The notes: a model not told the origin generated them from the letters alone. Shown: positions 20,158-31,856, counted from the first letter of the stretch. The stretch: DNA of 64,000 nt from Erythrobacter aureus (GCF_003355455.1 NZ_CP031357.1:1900501-1964500), one strand, 5' to 3'. Made by a program: numbers and translations.

Positions 20158-22014
20158 TCAAGTATCCGATTCGCCGTCTGCCGCGGCTTTCCTGCGACCG
20201 AAACGCTTCAACCGCTCGTTTAGTGCCAGCAACCGCTCGCGCAATCGGGCCTGTTCGGCGATGGAGCCTTCCGGATCGCGTTCGAAACGCACCGTGGCCG
20301 CGCCAAGCGCAGCCTCCAGCGCCGGTCTTTCGACCAGCAGCGATACGGCCTCGGCCAGATCCTCGCGCGCATCACCCGGGTCGGTGCCTTCATCGAGGAA
20401 GGCGAAATGAGCTTTTGCCGGTGGGGCGGGAAGGCCTCGTTCGAGCGATATGGTCGATTGCGCGGACAAATCAAGCGTCTCTGCGGCTTCGAGCAGTGAA
20501 TCGAGCGCCGGACCGACATTTTGGTCACGCCTGGCCAGTTCGGAGAGCGCTTCTTCGTGGCGCAGGATCTGGTCGGGATATTTGACCAACCCGGCAATCA
20601 CCGCGCGGGTCAGCGAATCGCGCGCACCACCGCCCATCGCGCGGGTAAGGCTGTCTCGGGCCTCAGGCGACAGAGTCGGTGCGGGCTGTTTGAATTGCCC
20701 CTTCTTCCAGTCTCCGCGAGACCGGAATTCGCGTTGTGGGCGGGGCGGGAAGGCGAAGGCCGAGAAGCGTTCGAGCAGTTCGCGTTTGTAGAGCGGACCG
20801 ATATCGGGGTGCTGGATGCTGTCGACATGGCCGAGAAGGCGCGCTTTGAGGCCCGCTTTCTCCTCCGGGGAGTCGAGCGGGGCCGCCGCTTTTTCGAACT
20901 CCCAAAGCGTATCGAGCAGACTCGTAGGATGCGCGAGCAATTCCTCAAGCGCGCCGACACCTTTCTCGCGGATGAGATCGTCCGGGTCGAGCCCGGCCGG
21001 AAGGCGCACGATCGCCAGCGAATGGCCGGGCCGCAGCATCGGCAGCGCGCGCGATATCGCCCGCATGGCGGCGCGCTGACCGGCATTGTCGCCATCGAAA
21101 CAAAGGATCGGCCGTTCGACCTGCCGCCACAGCAGCTCGATCTGGTTTTCGGTCAGGGCCGTGCCGAGCGGAGCAACCGCTTCCCGGATGCCCGCATTGG
21201 CAAGCGCGATCGCGTCCATATAGCCTTCGACCACGATCATCCGCCCGCTTTGCCGCGCTGCGGGCGCGGCGCGGTGGAGATTGTAGAGCGTGCGGCCCTT
21301 GTCGAAGAGCGGTGTGTCGGGGCTGTTGAGGTATTTCGGCGCCTTGGAATTGGCCTCGCTGTCGAGAATGCGCCCGCCGAATGCAATCACGCGGCCGCGC
21401 GTGTCGTGGATCGGCAACATCAGCCGTCCGCGAAACCGGTCGTAGGGTTCCTTGTCCTCGACCGCGATCCGCATGCCCGCTTCGATCAGCATGGGCTCCT
21501 CAAATTTGCTCAGCGCGCGCTTCAGGGCCTGCCGGTCTTCAGGCGCGAAACCGAAGCCGAATTCGCGGATCGTCGCATCGGAGAAGCCGCGCCGCCCGAG
21601 ATAGCCGCGTGCCTGCACGCCTTCGGTCCCCCGCAAATTGCTCTCGAACCACTCCTGCGCGGCGGCGGTCACATCGTGCAGGCTGGCGCGTTTTTCCGCT
21701 CGCTTCGCGGCTTGAGGGTCGGGGGCGGGGACCTCCATCCCGGCCTCGGCGGCCAGTTCCTTCACCGCATCCATAAAGGGCATGCCGCGCTGGTCGGTCA
21801 GCCAGCGGATCGCATCGCCATGCGCCTCGCAGCCGAAGCAGTGGTAGAAGCCCTTCTCGTCATTGACGTAGAAGCTTGGTGTCTTCTCGTTATGGAACGG
21901 GCAGCAGGCCTTGAACTCGCGGCCCGCCTTGGTCAGCCGCAGGGTACGACCGATCACGGCGGAAAGCGTGGTCCGCATGCGCAATTCGTCGAGCCATTGG
22001 GGAGACAGGGCCAT
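20158..22014 (-). CDS. dnaG: DNA primase DnaG
   Basis: The 618-residue primase has the N-terminal zinc finger (CCPFHNEKTPSFYVNDEKG, then YHCFGC at about 35-65), the primase core, and a TOPRIM domain with the VVEGYMDAIALA and CFDGDNAGQRAA metal-binding motifs at about 260-330. The C-terminal helicase-binding region is variable. DnaG makes RNA primers at the replication fork. rpoD follows on the same strand. Confidence 0.97.
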   Translation of the reverse strand: MALSPQWLDELRMRTTLSAVIGRTLRLTKAGREFKACCPFHNEKTPSFYVNDEKGFYHCFGCEAHGDAIRWLTDQRGMPFMDAVKELAAEAGMEVPAPDPQAAKRAEKRASLHDVTAAAQEWFESNLRGTEGVQARGYLGRRGFSDATIREFGFGFAPEDRQALKRALSKFEEPMLIEAGMRIAVEDKEPYDRFRGRLMLPIHDTRGRVIAFGGRILDSEANSKAPKYLNSPDTPLFDKGRTLYNLHRAAPAARQSGRMIVVEGYMDAIALANAGIREAVAPLGTALTENQIELLWRQVERPILCFDGDNAGQRAAMRAISRALPMLRPGHSLAIVRLPAGLDPDDLIREKGVGALEELLAHPTSLLDTLWEFEKAAAPLDSPEEKAGLKARLLGHVDSIQHPDIGPLYKRELLERFSAFAFPPRPQREFRSRGDWKKGQFKQPAPTLSPEARDSLTRAMGGGARDSLTRAVIAGLVKYPDQILRHEEALSELARRDQNVGPALDSLLEAAETLDLSAQSTISLERGLPAPPAKAHFAFLDEGTDPGDAREDLAEAVSLLVERPALEAALGAATVRFERDPEGSIAEQARLRERLLALNERLKRFGRRKAAADGESDT

Positions 22015-22050
22015 AAGGTCACAGACCTTACCGGACCCGCAGAGGTGCGG

Positions 22051-22743
22051 CTAGCTCCCGGCGGCGCCCTCCACAGGCTTATCCTCAGGCGGGAAGGGGC
22101 CGGTCGCCGCGACCTGATTGCCGTCGACTTCGAACAGATAGGCTTCCGCCGGTCCTTGCGGGGGCAGGGTCGATTGCCACCAGAAGGTCACCGTACCGCC
22201 GGGCTTCCACCCCGATCCGCGAACCACGCGCCAGATCAGGCTGCCATTATCGTTGCTGATCGAGATCGCATCGGGATCGCCCAGCACGGCCTCGGCTTCG
22301 GCGGTCGAATAACCGATCGACTGGTTGAAGCCCGCGGCCTTGCGTATCGTGCGGAACAGAGTGGGTGGGGCCTCGACCACTTCGGGTCCTTCGGCAGGGT
22401 CCTCGGACTCGCTTTCCTCTGCCAGCGTGACCGCATGAACGTAAGTGTAGACTGTCCCTTCGGACATCTCGCCAGGCCTGCACTCCTCCACACCGGCAGG
22501 GCAGGCGACGTAGCTTACCAGCGTACCGACCTGGCGGTTGCGTGCGCTGAGGACAGTTTCGACCTCCGATCCTTGCGGCCCGGCGATCCTCGCACCGAGC
22601 GTCGACAGATCGAGATCTGCGCCGACGAGGGTGCGCGGTGCGGCGACGGTCGGGGTCGGGGTGGGCGCGGGCTCCGGCTCGGGGGAGCCGCACGAGGCGA
22701 GGGCAAACATAATCCCGGGTAGGGCAAGGGACGCGAGGCGCAT
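22051..22743 (-). CDS. Predicted lipoprotein, paralogue of its upstream neighbour
   Basis: The 230-residue protein has a lipobox (FALASC, Cys18), a Pro/Thr-rich linker and a globular region sharing blocks with the adjacent gene: GPQGSEV, VSYVACPAGVEEC, GTVYTYVH, IGYS, and FWWQSTLPPQGPAEAY. I do not recognise a named family. The stop of the upstream paralogue lies seven bases from its start, so the two are co-transcribed with the YqeY gene. Membrane anchoring in the envelope is inferred from the lipobox; the function is unknown. Confidence 0.8.
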   Translation of the reverse strand: MRLASLALPGIMFALASCGSPEPEPAPTPTPTVAAPRTLVGADLDLSTLGARIAGPQGSEVETVLSARNRQVGTLVSYVACPAGVEECRPGEMSEGTVYTYVHAVTLAEESESEDPAEGPEVVEAPPTLFRTIRKAAGFNQSIGYSTAEAEAVLGDPDAISISNDNGSLIWRVVRGSGWKPGGTVTFWWQSTLPPQGPAEAYLFEVDGNQVAATGPFPPEDKPVEGAAGS

Positions 22744-22750
22744 TATCAGG

Positions 22751-23509
22751 TCATCCCTCGGCACCGGAAACGATGTCGCGATCGCAGGCATTGACCGCAT
22801 CGGGTGCCTCGCCGGGGTAAGGCCCATTTCCCATGGCCATCGTATAGTTGGCCTCGATCGCATAAGCTTCCACGGGGCCGGCGGGCGGCACGGTCGATTG
22901 CCACCAGAAGGTAAGCGGTTCGGCCTGTTCCCACTGGTCGCCGCCATCGCCTGCGCTGACGGTCCAGACCAATGCGCCATCGTCGCAGGTAATCACGACA
23001 TCGGCCTTGGCCCCGATCGCGGCCATCGCCTCGTCCTTGGAGTAACCCACCGCGCCGGTGAAGCCGGTGGAGGGTCGTGTCATGCGAAAGGCAGTGGCGC
23101 GTTCCACATCGGAGGAATCCGCGCCTTCACCGCTGCCGCTGTCGGGCTGGTTATCCTCTCCCGGATATACGATATGAACATACGTGTAGATCGTGCCCTC
23201 TGGCGCCGTCGCCGGATCGCATACCGTCATGCCTGCCGGGCAGGCCACATAGCTGCGCATATCGGCGAAATTGCCTTCGGGGTTGGACAGAGCGGCTTTC
23301 ACCTCGGGGCCTTGTGGGCCGACGATTTTCGCGCCGAGTTCTAGGTCGAGGAAGTCGACTGCTTCGATATTGCGCGCCAGCGCTTCGGCCGCGCCAACGC
23401 TTTCGGCGGTTTCGAGATCGGTCGGCGGTTCGTCCGCGTCGGAACCGCAGGCGGCAAGCATCATTGCAAGCGCCGGGGTGAGGGAGAGGGCGACCGAAAT
23501 CCTGTTCAT
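22751..23509 (-). CDS. Predicted lipoprotein, first of a tandem paralogous pair
   Basis: The 252-residue protein has a lipobox (MMLAAC, Cys21) followed by an acidic linker and the same conserved blocks as the next gene: GPQGPEV, RSYVACPAGMTVC, GTIYTYVH, VGYSKDEA, and FWWQSTVPPAGPVEAY. Four cysteines in the mature part could form disulfides (ACPAGMTVC, ITCDDG, NACDRD). Its ATG overlaps the stop of the YqeY-like gene (ATGA), so it is translationally coupled. The function is unknown. The pair looks like a local duplication with substantial divergence. Confidence 0.82.
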   Translation of the reverse strand: MNRISVALSLTPALAMMLAACGSDADEPPTDLETAESVGAAEALARNIEAVDFLDLELGAKIVGPQGPEVKAALSNPEGNFADMRSYVACPAGMTVCDPATAPEGTIYTYVHIVYPGEDNQPDSGSGEGADSSDVERATAFRMTRPSTGFTGAVGYSKDEAMAAIGAKADVVITCDDGALVWTVSAGDGGDQWEQAEPLTFWWQSTVPPAGPVEAYAIEANYTMAMGNGPYPGEAPDAVNACDRDIVSGAEG

Positions 23510-23958
23510 GAAAGCGCTTCCTTTACCAGTCCGCTTGCCTTGCTCATGTCCAGAGTAGCGCCGTGGCGGCTCTTAAGTTCCCCCATTACGCGGCCCATGT
23601 CCTTCATGCCCTCGGCGCCAAGCTCTGCCTTGATCGCGGCAATCGCGGCGCGGGTTTCGTCCTCGCTCATCTGCTTGGGCAGGAATTCCTCGATCACGGC
23701 GAGTTCGGCCTTTTCCTTGTCGGCCAGTTCGGTGCGCCCGCCGTCCTCGTACATCTCGATCGATTCGCGGCGCTGCTTGGCCATTTTGAGCAGCACGTCG
23801 GTGACCAGCTCGTCGTCCTCCGGCTTCTTATCGGAGGTGCGCAGTTCGATGTCGCGATCCTTGATCTTCGCCCCGATCAGGCGCAGCGCGGCGGTGCGTT
23901 CCTTGTCCTTGGCCTTCATGGCGGTGACGGTTTCGGCCTGAATTTTTTCGCGCAGCAT
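23506..23958 (-). CDS. GatB/YqeY domain protein
   Basis: The 150-residue protein is a full-length YqeY: MLREKIQAETVTAMKAKDKERTAALR-type start, a KQRRESIEMYEDGGR block, the FLPKQMSEDE segment and a C-terminal GRVMGELKSRHG helix pair. YqeY resembles the tRNA-binding tail of GatB, but its role is not firmly known. The start at 23958 gives the family N-terminus. carA is divergent, 152 bases away, and YqeY commonly neighbours carA in sphingomonads. Confidence 0.93.
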   Translation of the reverse strand: MLREKIQAETVTAMKAKDKERTAALRLIGAKIKDRDIELRTSDKKPEDDELVTDVLLKMAKQRRESIEMYEDGGRTELADKEKAELAVIEEFLPKQMSEDETRAAIAAIKAELGAEGMKDMGRVMGELKSRHGATLDMSKASGLVKEALS

Positions 23959-24110
23959 TGGGTTTCCCGGGTGGTTGGTGTCTGATTTCACCGGCTCATT
24001 TAGACCAGTGCGCCGATAAGCCAAGGGTTCCGCTTGACGGGACTCGTGCAGGTCCCTAGCGGCTGGGTCTTAGCACACATCGCTGGAAACCTTTTTATCC
24101 CGGAGCGCCC

Positions 24111-25289
24111 ATGGCCCTGTCCGCATCTTCGCACGCGCAACCTAAAGATGCCACGGGAGTCCTCGTGTTAGGCGACGGCACGGTCGTCTGGGGCAAAGGC
24201 TTCGGCGCCACCGGATCCGCTGTGGGGGAGGTCTGCTTCAACACCGCGATGACCGGATATCAGGAGGTGATGACCGATCCCTCCTATGACAGCCAGATCG
24301 TCACCTTCACCTTCCCGCATATCGGCAATGTCGGCGCGAACGAGGAAGATCATGAGAGCCGCGGCCTCGGCGCAGTCGGCTGCGTCACGCGGCAGGAAGT
24401 GACCCCGCAGTCGAACTTCCGCGCGCAGAATGAATTCGTCGAATGGATGAAGGATCACGGCAAGATCGGCCTGTCGGGCGTCGATACGCGCGCTCTGACC
24501 CGTCGCATCCGTATTTCGGGCGCACCCAATGCGGTGATCGCGTACAGTCCGCGGGGTGAATTCGACCTCAAGGCGTTGAAAAAGCAGGCCGCCGAATGGA
24601 GCGGGCTCGAAGGGCTCGACCTCGTCCCCGGCGTGACGCGCGAGGCCCAAGAGGACTGGACCGGCGGCCACTGGCAACTCGGCTTCGGCTATACCAACGG
24701 CAGTGCGGAGAAGCCGCATGTCGTCGCGATCGATTACGGCGCGAAGGACAATATCTTCCGCAACCTCGTGAAGGCGGGGGCGAAGGTCACCGTGGTGCCC
24801 GCACGCACCTCATTCGACCAGATCATGGCGCTGAAGCCCGACGGCGTGTTCCTTTCGAACGGTCCGGGCGATCCGGCGGCGACGGGCGAATACGCCGTTC
24901 CAGTGATCAAGGCACTGCTCGACGCCGATACTCCGCTGTTCGGCATCTGTTTGGGACACCAGATGCTCGGGCTGGCGGCAGGGGCGAAGACCGCCAAGAT
25001 GTTCCAGGGCCACCGCGGCGCCAACCACCCCGTCCAGCGCGTGGGTGAGGGCTGGGGCGCAAGCGAGGGCCTCGTCGAGATCACCAGCATGAACCACGGC
25101 TTCGCGGTCGATGTCGACACGCTGCCGCCGGAGGTGGAGCAGACCCATATCTCGCTGTTCGATGGCACCAATTGCGGCATTGCGATCAAGGGCAAAAAGG
25201 CGTTCGGCGTGCAATACCACCCCGAGGCGAGCCCCGGCCCGCAGGACAGCTTCTACCTGTTCGAGAAATTCGTGGGGATGTTGGGGTGA
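24111..25289 (+). CDS. carA: Carbamoyl-phosphate synthase small subunit (glutaminase)
   Basis: The 392-residue subunit has the CPSase small-chain N-terminal domain (LVLGDGTVVWGKGFGA) and a class I glutamine amidotransferase domain. The latter has nucleophile Cys in FGICLGHQML and His/Glu in QYHPEASPGPQD. It supplies ammonia to CarB for arginine and pyrimidine synthesis. The last bases overlap the GTG of the next small gene (GTGA). carB itself is 940 bases downstream instead of directly adjacent, because an island lies between. Confidence 0.97.
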   Translation: MALSASSHAQPKDATGVLVLGDGTVVWGKGFGATGSAVGEVCFNTAMTGYQEVMTDPSYDSQIVTFTFPHIGNVGANEEDHESRGLGAVGCVTRQEVTPQSNFRAQNEFVEWMKDHGKIGLSGVDTRALTRRIRISGAPNAVIAYSPRGEFDLKALKKQAAEWSGLEGLDLVPGVTREAQEDWTGGHWQLGFGYTNGSAEKPHVVAIDYGAKDNIFRNLVKAGAKVTVVPARTSFDQIMALKPDGVFLSNGPGDPAATGEYAVPVIKALLDADTPLFGICLGHQMLGLAAGAKTAKMFQGHRGANHPVQRVGEGWGASEGLVEITSMNHGFAVDVDTLPPEVEQTHISLFDGTNCGIAIKGKKAFGVQYHPEASPGPQDSFYLFEKFVGMLG

Positions 25290-25642
25290 GGCGCAGCAAT
25301 TTGGTTGCTTTTGCATTCGGCGCATTCGCTTCCTTGGTCAGCGTCGGAGTCGCGTCCCAATTCAATGCCGATCCAATTGAGGCCAAGGCATACCGAACAG
25401 TTTTTGCGCCGGACATCATCGAGCCTGAAGGCGAGTTGGACGAAACAAGCAATATCGCGTTCGAAGTCGGTGAAGTGCTTCGTGAATGCGGCCTTTCGGA
25501 GTTCGATATGAAGCTCGGCGACCTGCATGGAATAACATACGAGATCGAGATCTCAGCGAAAAACATGCGAGGCCTTCACTGCATCGAGGTCCGCGCCCGA
25601 GATGTCGATAATGCAGTCAAACTCGGTTTTAAGGTTATCTAA
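25286..25642 (+). CDS. Small membrane-anchored or secreted protein coupled to carA
   Basis: The 118-residue protein starts at a GTG overlapping the carA stop (GTGA). A short basic start and hydrophobic segment (NLVAFAFGAFASLVSVGVA) suggest a signal peptide or anchor. The mature part is acidic, with two cysteines (RECGLS, LHCIEV) that may pair. I do not recognise a family. Its stop overlaps an ATG (TAATG) that begins a diverged copy of the carB start, so this gene was once coupled to genes on both sides. Its base composition is less GC-rich than carA. Confidence 0.65.
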   Translation: MRRSNLVAFAFGAFASLVSVGVASQFNADPIEAKAYRTVFAPDIIEPEGELDETSNIAFEVGEVLRECGLSEFDMKLGDLHGITYEIEISAKNMRGLHCIEVRARDVDNAVKLGFKVI

Positions 25643-25680
25643 TGCCCAAATGCACCGACATCTCCGCGATCCTCGTCATC
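25642..25680 (+). pseudogene. Remnant copy of the carB 5' end
   Basis: These 39 bases match the first 39 bases of intact carB (26229-26267) at 33 positions. They encode MPKCTDISAILVI against MPKRTDISSILVI. The match stops exactly where the first palindromic arm begins at 25681. The ATG overlaps the stop of the preceding gene (TAATG), the coupling one expects for the original carB start. Half of the differences are at third codon positions. Confidence 0.75.
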
Positions 25681-25797
25681 TCCCTTCCCCTTGGGGAAGG
25701 GTTGGGGATGGGGGTCCGGCAGTGATGGGGCTGAGCTACATTTCGGGCGTCGTACACCCACCCCTAGCCCCTCCCTCGAGGGAGGGTGATTGGCAGT
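25681..25797. repeat. Palindromic repeat element (two hairpins), left edge of island
   Basis: The first hairpin is CCCTTCCCC-TT-GGGGAAGGG at 25682-25701, followed by TTGGGGATGGGG. The second is CCCTCCCTC-GAGGGAGGG at 25769-25786, preceded by ACACCCACCCCTAGCC. The two halves are inverted relatives of each other, separated by about 45 bases. The same design occurs inside glyS at 56022-56116. It is a REP-like element; mobility is inferred. Confidence 0.85.
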
Positions 25798-25811
25798 TAG
25801 GAAGTGGCACT

Positions 25812-26162
25812 TCAGTGCTGGTTTCGGGCGATTTCGATTTCTTTCATGATCGCTTCCAGCACGCCGTCGGTATTATCGAGGATGTCGTGGTTCCAGAAGC
25901 GGATGACGCGGTAGCCATGGGCTTCGATGACAGCCGCGCGTGCGGCGTCATTGGGGCTGTCGGAATGCTGCCCGCCGTCGCATTCGATGGCAAGCCTGAG
26001 GCTGCGACAGGCGAAGTCGGCGACGTGGTTTCCGATCGGGAACTGCCGTGTGAATTTCGCGCCCATCGGCCTTGTGCGCAGGTGCGACCAAAGCCGCCGC
26101 TCCGCATCCGTCATCTCGCGTCGCAGCTTGCGCGCAACGTCAGTCAGTCGCTTTTCAGCCAT
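25812..26162 (-). CDS. DUF559 endonuclease-domain protein
   Basis: The 116-residue protein is a DUF559 member, related to very-short-patch-repair (Vsr)-type and restriction-like nucleases. It shows LRREMTDAERRLWSHLR near the start, the core FRRQ-like FTRQFPIGNHVADFAC with the acidic residue of the nuclease fold, LAIECDGGQH and GYRVIRFWNHDI. The start at 26162 gives the family N-terminus; an in-frame ATG 11 codons upstream falls in the flanking repeat. It lies antisense to carA/carB, between palindromic repeats. DNA binding or cleavage is a family inference; its target is unknown. Confidence 0.87.
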   Translation of the reverse strand: MAEKRLTDVARKLRREMTDAERRLWSHLRTRPMGAKFTRQFPIGNHVADFACRSLRLAIECDGGQHSDSPNDAARAAVIEAHGYRVIRFWNHDILDNTDGVLEAIMKEIEIARNQH

Positions 26163-26164
26163 CG

Positions 26165-26207
26165 TGGCACACCCATCCCCAACCCTTTCCCGCAAGGGAA
26201 GGGGCTT
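26165..26207. repeat. Palindromic repeat arm, right edge of island
   Basis: ACACCCATCCCCAACCC followed by the hairpin CCTTTCCC-GCAA-GGGAAGGGG. The reverse complement of the left-most arm (25681-25716) has the same order, so inverted copies flank the DUF559 gene. About 20 bases separate it from the carB start. Confidence 0.8.
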
Positions 26208-26228
26208 TCAGTAGCGAAGTCGAGCTAG

Positions 26229-29552
<3,324 letters not shown>

Positions 29553-29665
29553 CGAAGAACACGCGCTTATCCCTCCTGACATTCGTATCGATCGGGCACC
29601 GCAATCCGGCGGGCCGGGTCCGAATTGTCCCGGGAGGCGCCGAACAGGAAGGACAAAGGGGTCCG

Positions 29666-30133
29666 ATGGAAAAAGTGCCGATGCTGGCCGAGGGCTATGA
29701 GAAGCTCACGGCGGACCTGAAAGTCTTGCGTGCCGAGCGTCCTAAGATCGTCGATGCGATCGAGGAAGCGCGCGCGCATGGCGATCTGTCCGAAAACGCC
29801 GAATACCACGCCGCCAAGGAACGTCAGGGCCAGGTGGAGGCGATGATCGGCGAACTGGAAGACAAGATCAGCCGCGCGCAGATCATCGACCCGACGACAC
29901 TTTCGGGGGACAAGGTAATCTTCGGCGCGACCGTTACCCTGCTCGATGAAAACGATAAGCCGGTGACATACCAGATTGTCGGCCAGACCGAAGCCGATGC
30001 CGCAAAGGGACGTATCAGTTACAATTCGCCCCTTGGACGCGCGTTGATCGGCAAACAGCTCGAGGAAGAGGTGGAAGTGACCGTTCCGTCTGGGGACAAA
30101 TTCTACCTGATCGACAAGATCGAGTTCATCTGA
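29666..30133 (+). CDS. greA: Transcription elongation factor GreA
   Basis: The 155-residue factor has an N-terminal coiled-coil (LKVLRAERPKIVDAIEEARAHGDLSENAEYH up to about residue 75, with the conserved acidic GDLSEN tip) and a C-terminal FKBP-like domain (ISYNSPLGRALIGK). GreA rescues backtracked RNA polymerase by stimulating transcript cleavage. GGACAAAGGGG precedes the ATG. Its stop overlaps by eight bases the end of the convergent acetyltransferase gene. Confidence 0.97.
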   Translation: MEKVPMLAEGYEKLTADLKVLRAERPKIVDAIEEARAHGDLSENAEYHAAKERQGQVEAMIGELEDKISRAQIIDPTTLSGDKVIFGATVTLLDENDKPVTYQIVGQTEADAAKGRISYNSPLGRALIGKQLEEEVEVTVPSGDKFYLIDKIEFI

Positions 30134-30614
30134 GCCGCTTTTCCATCGCCCAGTTGTGAATCGGGACATCCCGACCCTCATTGGCGATGGTGAATTCGCG
30201 TTTGTTCGTCACGACATAGCCTGCACGCTCGAAAGCGGGTCGGGCGAGATCGCTCGCCTCGGTATAGATCCGCTCCACGCCGTGTGCCTGCGCATAGATT
30301 TCCGCACGCGCGAGCAATTGCGTCGCCAGACCGCGCCGCGTGTGGTCGGGGCGGTTGTAGAGATGGTCGAGATGATCGTCGGGCTCGATCAAGGCATAAG
30401 CGACCGGGCTGTCGTCCGCATCTGTGGCGACGAAGATCGCATGACCTTCCGACACACGCTCCCGGTACCGTCTGGCACCGGGATGTCGCGCGCTCCAGGC
30501 AGCGACCTGCTCGGGTGACTATGCGTGCGGGCCAATGGCGGCAATCGCCGCGGCGATTGCCTCGGCCAGCGCCTCGGCGTCATCGTCCCGATATGGCCTT
30601 ATGGAATAGGCCAT
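30126..30614 (-). pseudogene. GNAT N-acetyltransferase with an in-frame amber stop
   Basis: Read through, this is a GNAT protein of about 162 residues: MAYSIRPYRDDDAEALAEAI at the start, acetyl-CoA-binding RPDHTRRGLATQLLARAE and the C-terminal ARPAFERAGYVV. A TAG at 30521-30519 interrupts GPHA-stop-SPEQVAAWSARHPGA, where family members normally have Tyr (one base different). Frame is kept on both sides. The product would be a 31-residue fragment. An internal GTG (30455) could restart the C-terminal half. It sits eight bases after DUF4170. This could be recent decay or a base-call error. Confidence 0.8.
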
Positions 30615-30622
30615 GGGGCAGT

Positions 30623-30853
30623 TCAGGCCCCCGGGTCGAGCAGCTTGTGCAGATGAACGATGACATATTTCATCTCGGCATCGTCTACCGTGCGCTGGGC
30701 ATTCGAGCGCCAGGAATCGACGGCAGCATCGTAGCTGCTGAACACGCCTGCGACATGAAGGCTTTCGGGATCGGCGAAAGTGACGCTGCGCGGGTCTGCG
30801 ACGCGGCCACCCATGACCAGATAGAGCGTTTGCTTGCTCTCGGTTTCTTCCAT
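30623..30853 (-). CDS. DUF4170 family protein
   Basis: The 76-residue protein matches the DUF4170 pattern: LYLVMGGRVADP, a central HVAGVFSSYDAAVDSWRSNAQ and the C-terminal MKYVIVHLHKLLDP. It is a small soluble alphaproteobacterial protein of unknown role. It lies eight bases upstream of the acetyltransferase gene on the same strand. Confidence 0.87.
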   Translation of the reverse strand: MEETESKQTLYLVMGGRVADPRSVTFADPESLHVAGVFSSYDAAVDSWRSNAQRTVDDAEMKYVIVHLHKLLDPGA

Positions 30854-30902
30854 CGGATCGTCTTTCTCTAGGGAGGAATGAATCGTTGCGCGCCATAGCG
30901 AA

Positions 30903-30934
30903 AGCGGCGCGACAGGCAACCCTGTCGCGCCGCT
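30903..30934 (-). terminator. Long GC-rich hairpin closing the 30.9-33.0 kb minus-strand cluster
   Basis: A perfect 14-base-pair stem, AGCGGCGCGACAGG with CCTGTCGCGCCGCT, has a CAAC/GTTG loop. On the minus strand TTTCGC follows, a weak uridine tail. It lies 26 bases after the stop of the gene ending at 30960 and ahead of DUF4170. Confidence 0.75.
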
Positions 30935-30959
30935 ACGGCATGCTACTAAATGACTATCA

Positions 30960-31490
30960 TCAATGGGTGATACGAGTACGCAGCGCGCGATAGGCACGGC
31001 TGCCTTTGCGGCTTGCTTTCCGGCTCGAGCTGCGCAAGGCGTCACCGGCGACATCGAGTTTATAGGCCGTATCGCGGCGCAGGCCGCGCGCTGCCGTCGA
31101 AGCGCTGTCACCGAGATCTTCCATCCGGTCGCCCGCATATTGAGCGCCATCGACGACGCCATCGATCATTCGCGCGCCGTAGGCGAGGGCTGCATCTGCG
31201 GCGAGACCGGCCCAAATACTCCCGCGTCGACCGAGCCTGCGGCCCGGGCGTGTCATGGCCCCAATCGCAAGCCCGGCGACAAGTACGCCACCGACCACAG
31301 CGAAGGGGTGTTTCTTCGTGAATTCGATCGCGCTGTCGGCAACGTCTTTCGCCTGATCGGTCAGGCTGCGTTCTTCATTGCGCTTCTCCCCGGCCTCGAT
31401 GCGGGCGCGCAATTGTTCGCGCTTCTGCTCATCGCTCAATTTCCTGTCGGCGCTGATAGGGGTGACATTGTTTTCGGCCGTGTCTGCCAT
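30960..31490 (-). CDS. DUF883/ElaB-like membrane-anchored protein
   Basis: The 176-residue protein has a charged N-terminal coil (ADRKLSDEQKREQLRARIEA), then TKKHPFAVVGGVLVAGLAIG followed by MTRPGRR, the helix-anchor pattern of ElaB/YqjD/DUF883 proteins. The C-terminal half is very basic (LRSSSRKASRKGSRAYRALR). Family members are stress-related inner-membrane proteins, some ribosome-binding. This identification is by pattern only. It is the last gene of a five-gene minus-strand cluster. Confidence 0.65.
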   Translation of the reverse strand: MADTAENNVTPISADRKLSDEQKREQLRARIEAGEKRNEERSLTDQAKDVADSAIEFTKKHPFAVVGGVLVAGLAIGAMTRPGRRLGRRGSIWAGLAADAALAYGARMIDGVVDGAQYAGDRMEDLGDSASTAARGLRRDTAYKLDVAGDALRSSSRKASRKGSRAYRALRTRITH

Positions 31491-31538
31491 GATATTTCTC
31501 CGCAATGCGTGTTCGTCGAAACAACGGTTCGTAAGGCG

Positions 31539-31856
31539 CTAACGTTCCGGATTTTCGGTCGCGGCGTCATCCCCTTCATTGGGGTCCCGCCCAAACAGTT
31601 CCATGATTGGATTGCGTGCAAACCAGACAACTATCGCCGCAATCAGAGCTGCCAGAGCACCTTTGTTGTCCCCGGCCATATCGGCCGCTTCTTCGTAGAG
31701 ATCGGTGGCACCTTCTCTCACGCGCTCAATGGCGCGTTCTCCCAACCCTTTATGGGCGAAGTCGGATTTGAGGTGCTCGATATCGGCTTCGACCAATGCG
31801 CGAGCGGAATCGCGCATATACTTGTCTTCCAGCATTCGGATCCGCCGATCGCTCAT
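31539..31856 (-). CDS. Small protein with one C-terminal membrane segment
   Basis: The 105-residue protein has a helical, charged N-terminal 70 residues (MSDRRIRMLEDKYMRDSARA) and a single hydrophobic helix (GALAALIAAIVVWFARNPIMELFG), then an acidic tail. I do not recognise a family beyond a general YtxH/DUF883-like layout. Its ATG overlaps the stop of the upstream holin-like gene (ATGA), so the two are coupled. Confidence 0.7.
   Translation of the reverse strand: MSDRRIRMLEDKYMRDSARALVEADIEHLKSDFAHKGLGERAIERVREGATDLYEEAADMAGDNKGALAALIAAIVVWFARNPIMELFGRDPNEGDDAATENPER

Noticed and set aside
20521..22722. Very long plus-strand open frame (733 codons) opposite dnaG and a lipoprotein gene
   Set aside because: It is antisense to well-recognised dnaG and shows no family motif. 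Long antisense frames are common in GC-rich DNA.
25681..26207. CRISPR array from the repeated hairpins
   Set aside because: Only a few imperfect hairpins are present, without regular spacers, and no cas gene exists in the window.
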